A program made the translations under genes and the position numbers. From the NCBI GenBank assembly GCA_016928815.1, contig JAFGJZ010000012.1, forward strand, positions 1 through 51,836: DNA of 51,836 nucleotides. The letters are read 5' to 3'. Positions 23,622 through 32,464 of the stretch are shown here, in pieces. Positions within the stretch are counted from its first letter, which is position 1, and each line of letters begins with the position of its first letter. The notes beneath the pieces are model-generated. The model was not told the DNA's origin, did not search any database, and was given only the letters and a program-made list of their open reading frames with translations. The DNA is from Spirochaetota bacterium. Lineage in GTDB: Bacteria > Spirochaetota > UBA4802 > JAFGJZ01.

Positions 23622-25777
23622 AAAGCAAAAAAACATATCATGATGAAATATCGGTAAACGTCGGCAGACTTGAAAAATGTTTCAACAGCATCAGAAGCAA
23701 ACCTGATGACTTTACCAGCCTTAAGGAAGCACTCAATCTTATAAAAATAATCGGCGGTACTGCCGACATGAACGGCTATAAGGCAATCAGCCGCATTTCA
23801 AACGGTCTCATTCCTGTAATCGAAGATCTGATTGAGAATAAAATCAGTCCAAAAAATGAAGCTGTGAAATTATTCAATCTCTCAATCAGTTATTACCGGA
23901 CAATTACTGACCAGGCTGATTCAGAGGCAAATTCATTATCAGTTGAAAACATACTGGACGCGTACAAAAGCATAAACTCCGGCACACCCATTGACATTAC
24001 GGAAATTTATCAGAAAGACATTCTGCAGGGGAAAACAAAAACCGATTATCTGATGCATTCATCAGGAATTGACAGCCGCAAGAAAGTCGAAATAACTCTT
24101 CAGAAAATAGATAATGCAATTAATAAACTCAATGACATTGTACTGAACCAGTATCAGCTGAAATACAAAGTTGACGATATACTTAAAACCGAAACAGGCC
24201 TTTCAGAACTTTCTGAAAAAATTGATGAATTATCCGGCGATAAAAAACTCAATACACAGATAAAAAAGGAACTGGCGGTAAATATAGCCGCACTTAAGGA
24301 TTTAAGAAACAGCCTTTCAAACAAACTGTCACAGTCTGAAAGAGATACTTTCACGCTGCAGCAGGATATTCTGGGTTTCAGGATGATTCCGGCAGCTTTA
24401 ATCAATCCGGAACTTCAGAATTTATTTAATGCTGAAACACAAAAAAATAAAAAAGACGCCGTTCTGAAAATTTCCGGAACCTCACCGTCAATAGATAAAT
24501 TCATTCTTCAGAAACTTATAGGACCTCTTGAAGCAATAATCATAAACTCGGTAACACATGGAATAGAACCTCCGCAGGAAAGAAAAAGAAAAAACAAACC
24601 CGAAAAGGGAACAGTTGAAATCAGCTACAGTGAAACCGGAGGCAAAATAATAATTACTGTCAGGGATGACGGATGCGGTATTGATTTCATCAGATTCAAA
24701 AGGCTCTGCATGAAAATTTTCCCGTATGAATCGGATGAAATTTCAGCAATGACCGATGATGAACTCATTAAATATCTTTTTATGCAGGGAATTACCGCAG
24801 GCACTGCCGACGGATTTAATTCCGGCAGCGGACAGGGCCTTTATAACGCATATGAAGGTGTGCAGCAGGTGAAAGGTAAAATCAGCCTTAGGAATACCGA
24901 ACCGGAAGGATTGGAAGTAACTGTAACTGTGCCGAAATCGCTGACAACCGTAAACGGATTCTTTATCAGATCTGCCGGTGAAAAATTCCTCATACCTTCA
25001 ACTTTCATTGATGAAATAATATATGTCAACGCGACGGAAATCATTGATCTTCTTACGAAACATGCTGTAAAAGTGAGGAATGACATTATTCCGATTTTCC
25101 CGCTCTCCGGAATCCTGAAAGGTTCAGGTTCCGGATCAACAGATAAAATGCATGTGATAATTGTTAATGAACTCGGAGACAAAATCGGAATTATCGTCGA
25201 TGAAATCCTTTATCACTCTTCAGTGATTTATAAACCAATGCCTAAAAATGTGGAAAAAATAAAAAGTCTGCAGGGTATCGTCTTTGATGAAGAGTACAAC
25301 ATTGTCAATATTCTGCATATTCCTGAAATAACTCACAAACTTAAAGCCATCAGAAACATTGAATTCCGTGAAAAATTTTCTTCCGCAAACTTACGCTATA
25401 AAAACATACTTATTGTTGACGACAGCGAACTCAACCGGCGTATTGAAAAGAATATCATCGTAAACCTGAACGTCAACATTGATGAAGCCTATAACGGAAT
25501 TGATGCGCTTTCCAAAATAAGAGATAAACATTATGATCTGATAATTACGGATTCAAAAATGCCTCAAATGGACGGAATTACGTTTATTGAAAACCTCCGC
25601 AAGGAAAACGATTACAGAATCACTCCGGTAATTGTACTGGCATCTTCGAATGAAGAGGCATCTGATTCAAGATTCCGTAATCTTGGCGTAACCCATATTT
25701 TCAACAAGTCTTATTTCAACCGGGATGTTCTTGTTGAAACGGCATCAAATCTTTTGAACAGTGATAATGATGAATAA
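23618..25777 (+). CDS. cheA: CheA-like hybrid kinase lacking the phospho-accepting His, with C-terminal receiver
   Basis: A 719-residue protein with domains in this order: Hpt/P1 (about 5-105), a P3 dimerisation hairpin (about 190-280, ending in the CheA-type LGFRMIP), HATPase (about 285-450), a CheW-like P5 (about 450-585) and a receiver (about 597-715). In the P1 the motif that normally reads HTLKGSA is KIIGGTA, so Lys43 replaces the catalytic His, and the conserved Lys is Gly46. The N box keeps Asn and His (NSVTHGIE), and the G1 box is DDGCGID. The receiver looks complete: Asp601, Asp602, Asp645 and Lys697. P2 is absent. It could still bind ATP and organise the array, but it cannot autophosphorylate on its own P1. 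Confidence 0.9.
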   Translation: MKSKKTYHDEISVNVGRLEKCFNSIRSKPDDFTSLKEALNLIKIIGGTADMNGYKAISRISNGLIPVIEDLIENKISPKNEAVKLFNLSISYYRTITDQADSEANSLSVENILDAYKSINSGTPIDITEIYQKDILQGKTKTDYLMHSSGIDSRKKVEITLQKIDNAINKLNDIVLNQYQLKYKVDDILKTETGLSELSEKIDELSGDKKLNTQIKKELAVNIAALKDLRNSLSNKLSQSERDTFTLQQDILGFRMIPAALINPELQNLFNAETQKNKKDAVLKISGTSPSIDKFILQKLIGPLEAIIINSVTHGIEPPQERKRKNKPEKGTVEISYSETGGKIIITVRDDGCGIDFIRFKRLCMKIFPYESDEISAMTDDELIKYLFMQGITAGTADGFNSGSGQGLYNAYEGVQQVKGKISLRNTEPEGLEVTVTVPKSLTTVNGFFIRSAGEKFLIPSTFIDEIIYVNATEIIDLLTKHAVKVRNDIIPIFPLSGILKGSGSGSTDKMHVIIVNELGDKIGIIVDEILYHSSVIYKPMPKNVEKIKSLQGIVFDEEYNIVNILHIPEITHKLKAIRNIEFREKFSSANLRYKNILIVDDSELNRRIEKNIIVNLNVNIDEAYNGIDALSKIRDKHYDLIITDSKMPQMDGITFIENLRKENDYRITPVIVLASSNEEASDSRFRNLGVTHIFNKSYFNRDVLVETASNLLNSDNDE

Positions 25778-27359
25778 AATTCTTTTTATTGATACAGAAA
25801 AAATGTCCGGGAAAGCAGAGAAGCTTGACTCCTTTGAAGTTGAATCCATGCTTCCTGATGACAGACGTTTATTTCATTTTATTGAAACTGATTGCCGCCT
25901 TGTCGCGATAAATATAAATACGGTAAAGGAAGCATATCATCTTGCAAAACAAATCAGAAAAGTTTTGCCCGGAAAACAGATTAAAATAATTCTCTACTCG
26001 GAATCATTCAGCACTATTGCAGAAATGAAATCAGGACTTTACTCCGCAGATGCATACTGCACTAAAAACGATCTGAACGGAAGCTATCTGGGGAAAATAC
26101 TGAGTTCAGAAACCTCAACTTCTGATAAAACGGGAACAGATAAAATAATAACATCAGGTTCATCAGCCGGTTACAACCGGATTATAATCAATGACAGGCT
26201 GCTGCATCTTCTTATGAATCCCGCCGATATAGATAATTCAATATTCCGCATAATGGAGCTTTTACCTCTCGTCTGCAACTGCGATATTTCCGTAATTATC
26301 GTAAATTTTTGTGAAATTTCAAGAGCATATATTAAAACCTTTAACATAAACGATAAAAACACCTTTCGGGATTTTTTCAAATTCTGCCAGCATGATCACT
26401 TTTCAAATTTCAGCCATGTAGACATAAATTCAATTGAGAAAATTTTTTCTGATAAGATTGAAGGCAGCTTTTCAAAAAAAACAAAATTTGAAAAAAATCT
26501 CATTAATTCCTATTTCTATCTTCCGGTGAAAAACTTCAGGGAACTACCGGTTGCAACAATTCATATCGGTAATTTTTCAAATAATTATTTTTCAAATAAA
26601 AAAATTACAGATAATCTGAAATTTTTCGCTGAAAAATCAGGCATTATAATCGATACCGTCAATAAAATTTATTTTGCGGAAAAAAACCGCAGGGAGATCA
26701 AAAATCTTTTTTCCAAATTCGTTCCTGTTGAAATAATCGATGAACTTATTTCAGCCGGATCTAACCGCCGGAAAAACGAACGGAAAAAAATCGCCGTTCT
26801 TTTTTCGGACATACGGTCCTTTACCACAATTACGGAGGAAAATGATGCTGATACCGTAATTAATTTTCTGAACATTTACTTTGATGAAATGGTAAAATGC
26901 ATTAAAAAATACAGCGGCACCATTGATAAATTCATAGGAGATGCAATAGTTGCAGTATTCGGCATTAATGAAAATCCCGGGAATACCGCTGACAATGCAT
27001 TAATGGCGGCGTCCGAAATGATTTCAATGCAGCGTCTGCTGAACACAGGCGGAATAAAACTTCCTGAAACAGGATTTGAAATCGGTATCGGCATTCATTA
27101 CGGTGAAAGCATAGTCGGCAATATCGGTTCTGATGAAAAAACGGCATATACAATTGTAGGTAAAATCTCGGGCATTGCAGAAGAACTTGAGGGTCTGACA
27201 AAGAACACTGCTGCAATTTTATTTTCGCACCAGATGAAGGAAGAATTGGAAAACCTGAAGGACGAAGCCGTAGAATTGCCTGATGTTAATTCTGAAAATT
27301 TCAGAGTATATACAACAAAAAATGAATTTGAATTTCAGAAAAAAAACGGGAGAATCTGA
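25767..27359 (+). CDS. Class III cyclase, C1-like half: metal Asps kept, transition-state Asn/Arg lost
   Basis: A 530-residue protein built from a degenerate receiver (about 1-118; the phospho-Asp position is Asn49), a GAF-like region (about 135-305) and a class III cyclase domain (about 330-500). Both metal-binding Asp residues are present, Asp348 in FSDIRSFT and Asp392 in FIGDAIVAVFG, as are the adenine-contact Lys388 and Thr462. The transition-state residues are not: the usual N-x3-R is Gly469 and Glu473 (SGIAEELE). Alone it should be inactive. The next gene has the opposite lesions, so the two probably form a heterodimer. Start codons GTG 25761, ATG 25767 and ATG 25770 all overlap the cheA-like gene; the sequence does not decide among them. 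Confidence 0.9.
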   Translation: MMNKILFIDTEKMSGKAEKLDSFEVESMLPDDRRLFHFIETDCRLVAININTVKEAYHLAKQIRKVLPGKQIKIILYSESFSTIAEMKSGLYSADAYCTKNDLNGSYLGKILSSETSTSDKTGTDKIITSGSSAGYNRIIINDRLLHLLMNPADIDNSIFRIMELLPLVCNCDISVIIVNFCEISRAYIKTFNINDKNTFRDFFKFCQHDHFSNFSHVDINSIEKIFSDKIEGSFSKKTKFEKNLINSYFYLPVKNFRELPVATIHIGNFSNNYFSNKKITDNLKFFAEKSGIIIDTVNKIYFAEKNRREIKNLFSKFVPVEIIDELISAGSNRRKNERKKIAVLFSDIRSFTTITEENDADTVINFLNIYFDEMVKCIKKYSGTIDKFIGDAIVAVFGINENPGNTADNALMAASEMISMQRLLNTGGIKLPETGFEIGIGIHYGESIVGNIGSDEKTAYTIVGKISGIAEELEGLTKNTAAILFSHQMKEELENLKDEAVELPDVNSENFRVYTTKNEFEFQKKNGRI

Positions 27360-27363
27360 TTTG

Positions 27364-29190
27364 GTGAAAAAATCAATATTAATTATCGATAAATCAGAAT
27401 GTCTGTTTGAAGATATTAAAAATTTTTTCACTGACAGGGATATTGACGTCCATCATTCTGTCTCATCGGTTGAAGGAATTCAGATTCTGCATAAATACCT
27501 GCCGGAACTTGTCATTGCCGATACAGTTATAGACTGTTTTTCAGCTTTTGATATTGCAAAATACCTTAAACAGACTGCAATACTGAAAAAAACGCGGATT
27601 ATCATCTATTCATCAGTGGTTTCACCTAAAAACTTTTTTTACTCCCAGAACTCACATGCCGATGTGTTTTACAATAAGAAGGATATCGGTATTGAAAAAC
27701 TTTGTGCGCTTTGTCTTGACATTCTTGAAAGCTCTTCTGTAAAACCGCCTGATGCAGGCAGGGAAATTCCGGACCGGAATAAAATCCTGACTGACATGGA
27801 TTCAATATACTGTGATCTCATGCTGAAAGACACTTTCAACAGCAGAATATTCAATCTTCTGAGTTCCGTTGATTCCCCCGACAGTCTGATAGAGAATTTT
27901 TTCATATTTCTAAACAGATATTTTCACGTAAAAGCGGGATCAATACTTCTTGATACGCGTAATGATTTCATGTATTATGAAAAATCGACTGATAAGATCA
28001 CAACAGAGGAAAGAGAAAGGATATTTAATGAAGTTAAATCCCATTTTATTGAACAGAATAATTTAAACAGCATGCCGGACAAGGATTTCTACAGAAGAAG
28101 ATTTTCTTTTTTCATTTGCGATGACGGGGATTGCAATTCCGGAATAGAAGGTGAAAACATTTTTTCTTTTTTCTATAACGGGAAATACATTATTCTATAC
28201 ATAGGACACTGTTTTAAAACAGCTGATGAATATACCTACCTTCTTTATGTCATATCTGCATTTGACAAAATGCTGAAGCAGGTCTGGAATTACCATGAGG
28301 AAGTAGTATATGCCGGCGACATCCGTTATTCATTTTCAAAATTCATTCCTGAAAAAATAATTGACGATCTGATGAGGAAAAAAACGGATAAGGAACTGAT
28401 GGTGGGTGAAAAGCGGAATATTACCGTCCTTTTTTCACATATACGTAATTTTAATGAAATTGAACAGAACAATTCAGCTGAGGATACTGTCTATTTTCTG
28501 AACAATCATTTTTCAATATTTTCCACCTCAATTAAAAATCATGGTGGAACCATAAACAAATACATCAATGATGCCGTATTTGCGATGTTCGGCGCTCCGG
28601 AAGGGTTCGAAAACAATATTGAGAGATGTCTGCTTGCATCAATCGAGGTTCTGAATCATCTTAAAAATATTGATAATTCGAATCCGGAACGGTCAGTTAT
28701 CCGCTACAGAATCGGAATCGGCATTCATGAAGGAGACGTCATAATCGGAAACATTGGATCACGCGACAGTTTTGATTACACCGGAATCGGTGACAATATT
28801 AATCTTGCTGCAAGGCTTGAGTCGCTGAATAAGTATTATGACACCGACATACTTATTTCAGAAGAGGTAAAGAGGACTGCCGCAGGATACAGTCTTCCGG
28901 TACAATACAGGGAGATTGACACCATAAAAGTAAAGGGACGGACAACCGCTACCACCGTTTTTTCAGTGGAACCTGAAAATTATTTTTCTGAAAAATTCAT
29001 GACATCATACAATAAGGGTGTTAAAATGTTCCGTCTTGGCAACTGGAATCTTGCTTTGAATTTTTTCATGGAAACTCTTTCAATACAGCCTGAAGACCAT
29101 GTCACAAAAATATATATTGACCGTTGCAGCAGATTTTCAAAAAATCCGCCCGAAACATGGGACGGTTCAGTAAAACTTGATTTTAAATAA
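27364..29190 (+). CDS. Class III cyclase, C2-like half: Asn/Arg kept, first metal Asp lost
   Basis: A 608-residue protein of the same layout as its neighbour: receiver (about 1-115, phospho-Asp Asp53 present, Lys105 present, but only one upstream Asp, Asp9), GAF-like region (about 155-320), cyclase domain (about 345-535), then a short helical tail of about 60 residues that may be a TPR-like repeat (FRLGNWNLALNFFMETLSIQ). The cyclase site keeps Lys399, Asp403, Thr473, Asn480 and Arg484, but the first metal Asp is His359 (FSHIRNF) and the usual Gly before Asp403 is Asn402. It can supply the C2 half to the preceding protein. The GTG at 27364 was chosen after GGGAGA; TTG at 27361 is also possible. 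Confidence 0.9.
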   Translation: MKKSILIIDKSECLFEDIKNFFTDRDIDVHHSVSSVEGIQILHKYLPELVIADTVIDCFSAFDIAKYLKQTAILKKTRIIIYSSVVSPKNFFYSQNSHADVFYNKKDIGIEKLCALCLDILESSSVKPPDAGREIPDRNKILTDMDSIYCDLMLKDTFNSRIFNLLSSVDSPDSLIENFFIFLNRYFHVKAGSILLDTRNDFMYYEKSTDKITTEERERIFNEVKSHFIEQNNLNSMPDKDFYRRRFSFFICDDGDCNSGIEGENIFSFFYNGKYIILYIGHCFKTADEYTYLLYVISAFDKMLKQVWNYHEEVVYAGDIRYSFSKFIPEKIIDDLMRKKTDKELMVGEKRNITVLFSHIRNFNEIEQNNSAEDTVYFLNNHFSIFSTSIKNHGGTINKYINDAVFAMFGAPEGFENNIERCLLASIEVLNHLKNIDNSNPERSVIRYRIGIGIHEGDVIIGNIGSRDSFDYTGIGDNINLAARLESLNKYYDTDILISEEVKRTAAGYSLPVQYREIDTIKVKGRTTATTVFSVEPENYFSEKFMTSYNKGVKMFRLGNWNLALNFFMETLSIQPEDHVTKIYIDRCSRFSKNPPETWDGSVKLDFK

Positions 29191-29221
29191 ACCAGCTATT
29201 AAATGCATCATGGAGACGGAA

Positions 29222-30952
29222 ATGAACAGACAAAGGAAAAGCAAAAATCTGATAATTAAAATTTCAGCCGCGGTTTATCTGAATTTATTTTTATTTCTCA
29301 TTTTCAGTGAATATATAAATTCCTTTTTTAATAACAAGTTTGATTCTGAAGGAATTCCGCTTACTGCACGGATTACACTTTCATTCAAGCCTTCGGTTAT
29401 GGTTCTGACTGCAATATTCACTTCAATTATCTGCTACAGAGTAATCCGCTATCTCAAGCCGCTTTTTCAGTTTATTAAATCCGGCAATAACTATGATAAG
29501 GCACGGATTGTTGCAATCCGCATACCATGGATGATTATTAATTTTGAAATTATCTCATGGGCGCTTGGAACAACCGTTTATTACATCATAAAAGGAGGAC
29601 ATCCTGACAGCGGCATTCCGTTTATATTCGGTCTTACACTTAAAGTTGTGACCGGTCTGCTGAGTGCCGTATATGCCGCATTTTCCATTAACCTTATCCT
29701 TAAAGAAGCGAAACAGAGTCTTAAAATTACCGATATCCGTGAAGGAGAAAATGATAAGTTTTCACGGTACAAGGACACCATCGCAGCTGCAGCGTCATCA
29801 TCATATATAGTGGTGAATTTTTCCTACATTGCATATTATTTTTCACAGAGCACTGCTGTTCAGTCTCTTGGAGAGTATCTTCTCATGATCATTCCGTTCG
29901 GAACAGCTATTTTCCTAACAGGCACCATTCCGATTTTTCTTTCAAAACTGGAATACAAATTCCAGATAAATTCACTTATGCGCGAGTTAAAAGGACTTGC
30001 ATCCAAAGACAGTTCCCTCTCGGAAGAAATATATCTGATAAATTTTGATGAGCTTGGTGAAATGGCGGTATATGTAAACCTTATCCTCAAAAGATTCAAC
30101 GAATTCGTAAATAAAATAAGAACAGTAGTTGACCAGCTTTCAGGTTCAGCAATTTCCCTCTCATCAGTAGGAGAACAGAGTTCCTCCGTTTCAAACCAGC
30201 AGGCTGCATCTGTTGCGGAAATTACTTCCACAATGGAAGATTCAGACAGATTAAGCAAATCCATCGGAAATCTTGCAATGGATGTTCTGGAAAAATCAAT
30301 GAGAACACAGGACTTCGTAAAAGAGGGAAATAATACAATTGAAGAACACATTGCTTCATCGGAATCGGTAAAGAAAGCAAATGAAAACACTATTGAATTT
30401 ATCCGTACGCTGAATGAAGACATAAAAGCGATCTGGGAAGTAGTGACAATAATAAATTCAATAGCCGAGCAGGTTAAAATAATTGCATTCAATGCGGAAC
30501 TGGAAGCGTCTGCGGCAGGTGAAGCGGGTAAAAATTTTGAAATTGTCGCATCTGAAATACGGCGACTTGCCGACAACACCGTTGCCTCAACGACCGAAAT
30601 CAGAAATAAAATCAGTATCATTGAAAAAGCAGGTCACGGCCTTCTTTCCGCTTCAAATGACGCCACGGATCTGATCCATCACGGATGGGAAATATCACGA
30701 AAAGCAGGAAAACTTTTCAATGAAATATCAAATTCATCCGCAGAAAGCACTTCATCCGCAAAATCAATAGAGGAAAAAATCAGAATGCAGATTCAGGGCT
30801 TTGAACAGATACTTATTGCGATGAAACAGATATCCCAGGGTGCATCGGATTTTGCGGATTCGGTTCAAACAAGTTCATCAACGGCAGCGGACCTGGCTGA
30901 GCTTGTGGAATCATTGAAGATACTGGCTGATTCAAGCAAATCACAGCGGTAG
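29222..30952 (+). CDS. Methyl-accepting chemoreceptor with multi-helix membrane sensor
   Basis: A 576-residue receptor. In place of a periplasmic sensor it has an N-terminal membrane domain of about six helices (residues 10-250), then a HAMP-like stretch and a signalling coiled coil whose tip matches the first receptor of the operon: IIAFNAELEASAAGEAGKNF and EIRRLADNT. Such a domain could sense a membrane or intracellular cue. GGAG lies six bases before the chosen ATG; a longer frame starting at 29177 would overlap the cyclase gene and has no ribosome site. It is the last gene of the operon. A CheR-docking tail is missing. The shared tip variant implies both receptors feed the same CheA-like protein. 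Confidence 0.88.
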   Translation: MNRQRKSKNLIIKISAAVYLNLFLFLIFSEYINSFFNNKFDSEGIPLTARITLSFKPSVMVLTAIFTSIICYRVIRYLKPLFQFIKSGNNYDKARIVAIRIPWMIINFEIISWALGTTVYYIIKGGHPDSGIPFIFGLTLKVVTGLLSAVYAAFSINLILKEAKQSLKITDIREGENDKFSRYKDTIAAAASSSYIVVNFSYIAYYFSQSTAVQSLGEYLLMIIPFGTAIFLTGTIPIFLSKLEYKFQINSLMRELKGLASKDSSLSEEIYLINFDELGEMAVYVNLILKRFNEFVNKIRTVVDQLSGSAISLSSVGEQSSSVSNQQAASVAEITSTMEDSDRLSKSIGNLAMDVLEKSMRTQDFVKEGNNTIEEHIASSESVKKANENTIEFIRTLNEDIKAIWEVVTIINSIAEQVKIIAFNAELEASAAGEAGKNFEIVASEIRRLADNTVASTTEIRNKISIIEKAGHGLLSASNDATDLIHHGWEISRKAGKLFNEISNSSAESTSSAKSIEEKIRMQIQGFEQILIAMKQISQGASDFADSVQTSSSTAADLAELVESLKILADSSKSQR

Positions 30953-30993
30953 AACGATGCCCAGACAGAACATATGATTTTCTTTTTTAATTA

Positions 30994-31011
30994 CCGGAAA
31001 ATATATTCCGG
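30994..31011. terminator. Hairpin after the chemosensory operon
   Basis: CCGGAA and TTCCGG pair around a six-base AT loop, about 40 bases past the last stop of the operon. A T-rich run precedes rather than follows it on the plus strand, so it is a weak terminator candidate. Confidence 0.4.
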
Positions 31012-31052
31012 CATAATGACATATAAAAAAATTTAAATTGACCGTTTTTATG

Positions 31053-31061
31053 TGCTAATAT
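31053..31061 (+). promoter_or_regulatory. Extended -10 promoter of the PTS IIC gene
   Basis: TGCTAATAT has the TGn extension and a five-of-six -10 core (TAATAT against TATAAT, four matches plus the TG). A TTGACC lies 12 bases upstream, too close for a normal -35. It ends 33 bases before the ATG. Confidence 0.4.
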
Positions 31062-31093
31062 GAAATCAGTTATATTTTAAATAAGGAAATTTT

Positions 31094-32440
31094 ATGGAAC
31101 AGATAAATTCAGCAGTCACCTATATTCTTAGTTTCAAACCGTATGTAATGCTTCCTCTCTTAATCCTGCTTTTTTCACTGATTCTGAGGATTAAGTTTAA
31201 AATTGCAGTAAAAGCGGCACTGTCAATCGGAATAGGCTTTATTGGTATTTTTCTCGTCTTTGACTATTTTGTTCGGGGGATCGGACCTGCCGCAAAAATG
31301 ATTGTTGAAAGAACCGGTCTTCAGTTCAACGTTCTTGATGTAGGATGGCCTCCCCTCGCATCAATAGCCTGGTCTTTTAAACTTGCTCCGGTGATGATTC
31401 TTGTAATAATTGCCGTTAACATAATCATGCTGACTTTTAAACTGACAAAGGTCATCAATATCGACATCTGGAATTTCTGGCATCTGCTGATGGTTGGAGC
31501 GCTTGTTTATGCGTCCACCGGCAGCATCACAATATCTGTAATTTCAATCATAACAGCCGAAGTGCTTATTCTGAAAATCGGTGATTTCATCGGACCGTAT
31601 GCCAGCAGATATTCGGGAATAAACAACATCACAATCACCACCCTGTCCGCCGGAGGTTACTTCCCGTTCGGAGTCATCGGAAACAGTCTTCTCGGGAAAG
31701 TACCGTTTCTGAAAAACCTGAACGCAAATCCGGAAAATATTCAGAAAAAAATGGGACTTGCAGGCGAACCGGTAATAATCGGTTTTTTTCTCGGTCTCGG
31801 ACTTTCAATAGCTGCAGGTTATGAAATTAAACAGATTTTGGAACTTGCTTTTACCGTATCCGCCGTTGTAATGATTCTTCCTTTAATGTGCAGAATCCTT
31901 TCCGAAGGACTGATTCCGATTTCAGACGGCATGAAAAACTATATGAAAAACAAATTTCCAGGCAGCGGGGAAACCTTTATCGGCCTTGATAATGCGGTAC
32001 TTCAGGGTGATCCGGCAGTTATAGTTACCGGCCTCATTCTCATGCCGATTGCTCTTGGTCTTGCATTTGTACTACCGGGAATAAGGTTCATCCCTATCGG
32101 CGATCTCGTTAACATCATTGCGCTGAGTGTAATGATTGTAGTAGCGACAAACGGGAATGTCATAAGATCGGTTATCATAAGCATTCCGATTATAATTGCT
32201 CATCTGTATATAGCATCATCGATGGCTGAAGCGTTTACAAACCTCAGTACGAATGCCGGATTTTCATTTCCGGGATATGACGGACTTATAACGAGTTTTT
32301 TCGACGGCGGTTTAATAATCAGGTTCTGGCTTGTTAAATTTTTTGAATTTAACATTTATGCACTGTCGGCCCTGCCGGCTGTTCTGCTGATTCTGTTTTT
32401 CACATGGAAACTCAGCCGGAATAACAGCACAATCAAATAA
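31094..32440 (+). CDS. Orphan PTS IIC membrane protein, galactitol family
   Basis: A 448-residue membrane protein of the EIIC-GAT family (PF03611, GatC-like). About eleven to twelve hydrophobic helices are visible. Family landmarks include GLQFNVLDVGWPPLASIAWSF near the start and GLDNAVLQGDPAVIVTGLI, followed by LPGIRFIPIGDL. No IIA or IIB gene stands beside it, unlike galactitol operons, where gatA and gatB are adjacent. It may work with distant PTS parts or as an independent transporter. It is followed 24 bases later by pepF on the same strand. The sugar substrate is unknown. Confidence 0.85.
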   Translation: MEQINSAVTYILSFKPYVMLPLLILLFSLILRIKFKIAVKAALSIGIGFIGIFLVFDYFVRGIGPAAKMIVERTGLQFNVLDVGWPPLASIAWSFKLAPVMILVIIAVNIIMLTFKLTKVINIDIWNFWHLLMVGALVYASTGSITISVISIITAEVLILKIGDFIGPYASRYSGINNITITTLSAGGYFPFGVIGNSLLGKVPFLKNLNANPENIQKKMGLAGEPVIIGFFLGLGLSIAAGYEIKQILELAFTVSAVVMILPLMCRILSEGLIPISDGMKNYMKNKFPGSGETFIGLDNAVLQGDPAVIVTGLILMPIALGLAFVLPGIRFIPIGDLVNIIALSVMIVVATNGNVIRSVIISIPIIIAHLYIASSMAEAFTNLSTNAGFSFPGYDGLITSFFDGGLIIRFWLVKFFEFNIYALSALPAVLLILFFTWKLSRNNSTIK

Positions 32441-32464
32441 GACATTTTCAAACAGGAGATATTT

